NCBI GenBank assembly: GCA_031273705.1
Contig: JAISRJ010000125.1
Coordinates: 1-7,063 of the forward strand
Origin: Clostridiales bacterium
GTDB lineage: Bacteria > Bacillota > Clostridia > Lachnospirales > WQUN01
Reading direction: 5' to 3'
Length of the DNA stretch: 7,063 bases
The notes below the pieces were generated by a model. The model was not told where the DNA came from and searched no databases. It saw only the letters and a program-made list of their open reading frames with translations. The position numbers and the translations under genes were made by a program. This document shows positions 4,674 through 7,063 of this stretch, one piece after another; within the stretch, counting starts at the first letter, position 1; every line of letters starts with the position of its first letter.

Positions 4674-6599
4674 ATGGATACACACTCACATCCTGCTCCG
4701 CGCACTTGCTGCTGCGATGAGGCTGGCCCAGCGGAAAAGCCGGCGCTTGCCTGGAAAAAATTTCTTCCTGCCAGCATTAGTTTAATGCTGCTTGTTATAG
4801 GTGTCGCCTGCGATCATTGGGCGCGGCCTCTCCCTTCTTATCTCCGGCTGATTTGGTACGTAGCCGCTTACTTGCCCGTCGGCTTTCCGGTGATGAAAGA
4901 AGCCTGGAAAACCCTCAGTGAGAAGGACTTCTTCAATGAGTTCAGCCTGATGCTGATTGCTACTATCGGCGCGTTTCTGATTGGCGAATATCCCGAAGGG
5001 GTGGCCGTGATGCTGTTTTATTCGGTGGGCGAACTGTTTCAGGAATCGGCTGTAAATAAGGCTCGTGGCAATATCAAAGCGTTGCTGGACGTGCGCCCCG
5101 ATACGGCTACCGTCATAGATGAAGGGAGGCATATCGAAATCTCGCCCGAAGCGGTTAATCCGGGCGATACCTTGTTGGTGAAAGCCGGAGGGAAAGTGCC
5201 GCTCGATGGTACATTGCTCTCTGAGGGAGGCAGTTTCAACACCTCGGCGCTGACGGGCGAAAGTCGTCCCCGCAGCATCCGGCGCGGTGAGAGCGTCTTG
5301 GCCGGCATGATCAGTATCGACAAATCCGTAGAGATAAAGGCGGAAAAGGCTTATACCGACAGCTCGCTGGCGCGTATATTAGAGATGGTGCAGGAAGCCG
5401 CCTCGCGCAAGGCGAAGACGGAACTGCTGATACGTAAATTTGCCAAGGTCTATACGCCGATTGTCTTCTGTTTGGCGCTGCTTATCACCGTCTTACCTTA
5501 TTTCATCCTGTCTGATTATGTGTTCGATGTCTGGCTCTATCGCGCCTTGGTATTTTTAGTGATTTCCTGCCCCTGCGCCTTAGTTATCTCTGTTCCGCTG
5601 GGATATTTCGGGGGTATAGGTGCGGCTTCCCGTCACGGCGTCTTGTTTAAAGGAGCCAATTACCTCGACCTGATGGCTTCCGTTAATACCGTTGTCATGG
5701 ACAAAACGGGTACGCTGACGAAAGGCGTATTCCGTGTACAGGAGGTTGTTTCGCCCCATTATGAGGCCGGCGAACTGCTCCGTATATGCGCCTCGCTGGA
5801 GCAACATTCCACCCATCCGGTGGCCAAAGCTATCGTAGCCGCTGCTCCTCCCTTGGATGCCGCCCCCCTGAGGCAGGTAGAAGAATTGGCCGGCAAAGGG
5901 CTAAGGGGCTATAAGGGAGAACAAGAAATCATGGCAGGCAACCGCAAACTGATGCGCGAATACGAGGTGGATTACGACGAAGCGATTGACACACTGACCG
6001 ATACCGCCGTGATTGTGGCCATCGACCGCCAATACGCCGGCTACATCCGCATTGCCGACGAAGTGAAAGAAGATGCTGCCGATGCCATCCGCCAACTCCA
6101 CGCGCAAGGTATCCGCCAAACCGTGATGCTGAGCGGCGACCGCGCAAGTGTCACCCGTAGCGTAGCCGAGCGTATAGGGATAGACGAAGCCTATGGCGAC
6201 CTCCTCCCCGAAGGAAAAGTGAAGCATCTGGAACAGTTGAAGGCCTACCCCTCCAAGGTGGTAGCCTTCGTAGGCGATGGCATCAACGACGCTCCCGTGC
6301 TGGCACTTAGCGATATAGGCATCGCTATGGGGGGGATGGGATCCGACGCTGCCATCGAGATAGCCGACGTGGTGATACAAACCGACCGTCCTTCGCAAAT
6401 AGCTGTTGCCATCCGCATAGCCAAAGCCACCAAACAGATTGTGTTGCAGAACATTGTGCTGGCAATTAGTATCAAATTGATTGTCATGCTGCTGGGTGCC
6501 GTAGGACTCGCTACGATGTGGGCCGCCGTCTTTGCCGACGTAGGCGTCGCCCTGCTTGCTATCCTGAACGCGATCCGTATCCTACGAATGAAGTTCTGA
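4674..6599 (+). CDS. zntA: P1B-type heavy-metal ATPase, Zn2+/Cd2+/Pb2+ exporter class (P1B-2)
   Basis: A 641-residue inner-membrane pump that uses ATP to export soft divalent metals. Visible landmarks: actuator-domain TGES (194-197), transport-site C299-P300-C301, phosphorylated Asp343 in DKTGTLTK, the P1B-specific H381-P382, Ser-Gly-Asp (487-489), the hinge GDGINDAP (534-541), and membrane segments on both sides of the catalytic loop. In the last two membrane helices, N593-x7-K601 and D622-x-G match the P1B-2 signature, pointing to Zn/Cd/Pb and not Cu. There is no folded N-terminal HMA domain; instead a short tail bears H4, H6, C12, C13, C14, D15 and E16, a likely minimal metal-binding site. 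Length is complete for an HMA-less member. The start ATG follows its own promoter and a Fur-type operator. Metal selectivity is inferred from family motifs, so the symbol is family-level. Confidence 0.94.
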   Translation: MDTHSHPAPRTCCCDEAGPAEKPALAWKKFLPASISLMLLVIGVACDHWARPLPSYLRLIWYVAAYLPVGFPVMKEAWKTLSEKDFFNEFSLMLIATIGAFLIGEYPEGVAVMLFYSVGELFQESAVNKARGNIKALLDVRPDTATVIDEGRHIEISPEAVNPGDTLLVKAGGKVPLDGTLLSEGGSFNTSALTGESRPRSIRRGESVLAGMISIDKSVEIKAEKAYTDSSLARILEMVQEAASRKAKTELLIRKFAKVYTPIVFCLALLITVLPYFILSDYVFDVWLYRALVFLVISCPCALVISVPLGYFGGIGAASRHGVLFKGANYLDLMASVNTVVMDKTGTLTKGVFRVQEVVSPHYEAGELLRICASLEQHSTHPVAKAIVAAAPPLDAAPLRQVEELAGKGLRGYKGEQEIMAGNRKLMREYEVDYDEAIDTLTDTAVIVAIDRQYAGYIRIADEVKEDAADAIRQLHAQGIRQTVMLSGDRASVTRSVAERIGIDEAYGDLLPEGKVKHLEQLKAYPSKVVAFVGDGINDAPVLALSDIGIAMGGMGSDAAIEIADVVIQTDRPSQIAVAIRIAKATKQIVLQNIVLAISIKLIVMLLGAVGLATMWAAVFADVGVALLAILNAIRILRMKF

Positions 6600-6625
6600 A
6601 AAATAGGAGATTTATTCGGAGAAAT

Positions 6626-6654
6626 ACTATACTTTTACGCAAAAAATGTATAGT
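6626..6654. repeat. Inverted repeat (7-bp arms, 15-base loop) between ATPase and dipeptidase genes
   Basis: ACTATAC (6626-6632) and GTATAGT (6648-6654) are perfect complements and end two bases before the dipeptidase ATG. A hairpin could form in RNA, but it is AT-rich, has a long loop and no T-run, so it is a weak terminator candidate. The TACTTTT within it resembles a degenerate -7 box for the dipeptidase gene. Confidence 0.35.
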
Positions 6655-6656
6655 GT

Positions 6657-7063
6657 ATGAAGAATAAATGGATTATTATGGCTGCTTGCGCAGCCTTGCT
6701 TGCAGGCGTGAAAGCCCTGGCCTGCACAGGTTTATTGGTAGGGAAGAAGGCCTCGGTCGACGGCTCGGTAATGATTAGCTATGCGGCAGACTCGCATAAC
6801 TTATACGGCGAATTATATCACTGGCCGGCAGCAAGTTGGCCGGTAGGCGCCATGTTAGACGTAGTGGAATGGGATACCGGCAAACCGCTGGGAAAGATCC
6901 CCCAGGTAGCGCAAACCTGGTCGGTCATAGGGAATATGAACGAATACCAGGTAGCCATCACGGAAAGTACCTGGGGCGGACGGCCGGAACTGGTTGATAC
7001 TGCAGGTATAATCGACTACGGCAGCCTGATATACATCGCCCTGCAACGCTCGAAAACCGCCCG
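6657..7063 (+). CDS. C69-family dipeptidase (N-terminal part, cut by window end)
   Basis: The first 135 codons of a secreted cysteine peptidase of family C69 (PepD-like, Ntn-hydrolase fold). A signal peptide is clear: Lys2 and Lys4, a hydrophobic stretch at about 5-18, then Ala-Leu-Ala before Cys23. Cleavage there would expose Cys23 as the N-terminal nucleophile, as expected of this family. The following Thr-Gly-Leu-Leu-Val-Gly-Lys-Lys-Ala-Ser and Asp-Gly-Ser (35-37) segments are typical, as are Asn-Met-Asn-Glu-Tyr and Gly-Gly-Arg-Pro-Glu-Leu-Val later on. Such enzymes cut dipeptides in the periplasm for amino-acid nutrition. The context Ala-Leu-Ala-Cys is a poor lipobox, so a lipoprotein is less likely. 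It follows the ATPase by 57 bases and has no evident functional link to it. The C-terminal part lies outside the window. Confidence 0.9.
   Translation, partial: MKNKWIIMAACAALLAGVKALACTGLLVGKKASVDGSVMISYAADSHNLYGELYHWPAASWPVGAMLDVVEWDTGKPLGKIPQVAQTWSVIGNMNEYQVAITESTWGGRPELVDTAGIIDYGSLIYIALQRSKTA

Noticed and set aside
5901..6398. Long reverse-strand open frame (165 codons) within the ATPase gene
   Set aside because: It is antisense to conserved ATPase motifs, has no recognisable domain, and is a typical shadow frame in GC-rich coding DNA.
1..7063. CRISPR array, tRNA or rRNA gene, insertion sequence or integrase
   Set aside because: I saw no regularly spaced repeats, tRNA-like cloverleaf, transposase motif or terminal inverted repeats on reading both strands.

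Overview
The window reads as chromosomal DNA from a member of the Bacteroidales, probably Parabacteroides, Bacteroides or a close relative. The evidence is Bacteroidetes-type -7 promoter boxes (TAnnTTTG) ahead of several genes, few Shine-Dalgarno sequences, and a C69-family dipeptidase whose N-terminus is of the type common in that order. The genus is an inference.

The window has two halves of different character. Positions 1 to about 4090 are AT-rich (hand counts of sample 60-base lines range from 18% to 50% GC, mostly 25-40%) and look like an acquired conflict/defence island. It opens with the 3' end of an unidentified gene (1-135). The start of a 560-residue protein overlaps this end. That protein has an uncharacterised N-terminal region, an intact phospho-receiver domain in the middle, and a C-terminal all-helical domain with an R-N-x3-H motif typical of HEPN ribonucleases. 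After a perfect dyad and a promoter-like box comes a compact cassette: a HAD-superfamily phosphatase (1855-2427), a phosphoribosyltransferase-fold protein (2430-3056) and a DprA/SMF-like Rossmann-fold protein (3112-4089). None of the three looks like housekeeping metabolism. Together they fit a nucleotide-centred conflict system of the kind proposed from comparative genomics.

Positions about 4190 to 7063 are richer in GC (a sample line within the ATPase is 62%) and look like resident chromosome. A Fur-family metalloregulator (4200-4619) is followed by a P1B-2-type Zn/Cd/Pb-exporting ATPase (4674-6599). A perfect 7-1-7 inverted repeat, the classical Fur/Zur/PerR operator geometry, lies across the regulator's stop codon just upstream of a TACCTTTG promoter box for the ATPase. 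This suggests the regulator acts directly on the pump gene. A secreted C69-family dipeptidase begins at 6657 and runs off the end.

How the parts may work together: the receiver-HEPN protein is likely the effector of a phosphorelay whose sensor lies upstream, possibly in the cut-off gene. The HAD-PRTase-DprA cassette could be an independent neighbour in the same island. The regulator and pump form a metal-homeostasis unit unrelated to the island. The most novel candidates are the receiver-HEPN fusion and the HAD-PRTase-DprA cassette.
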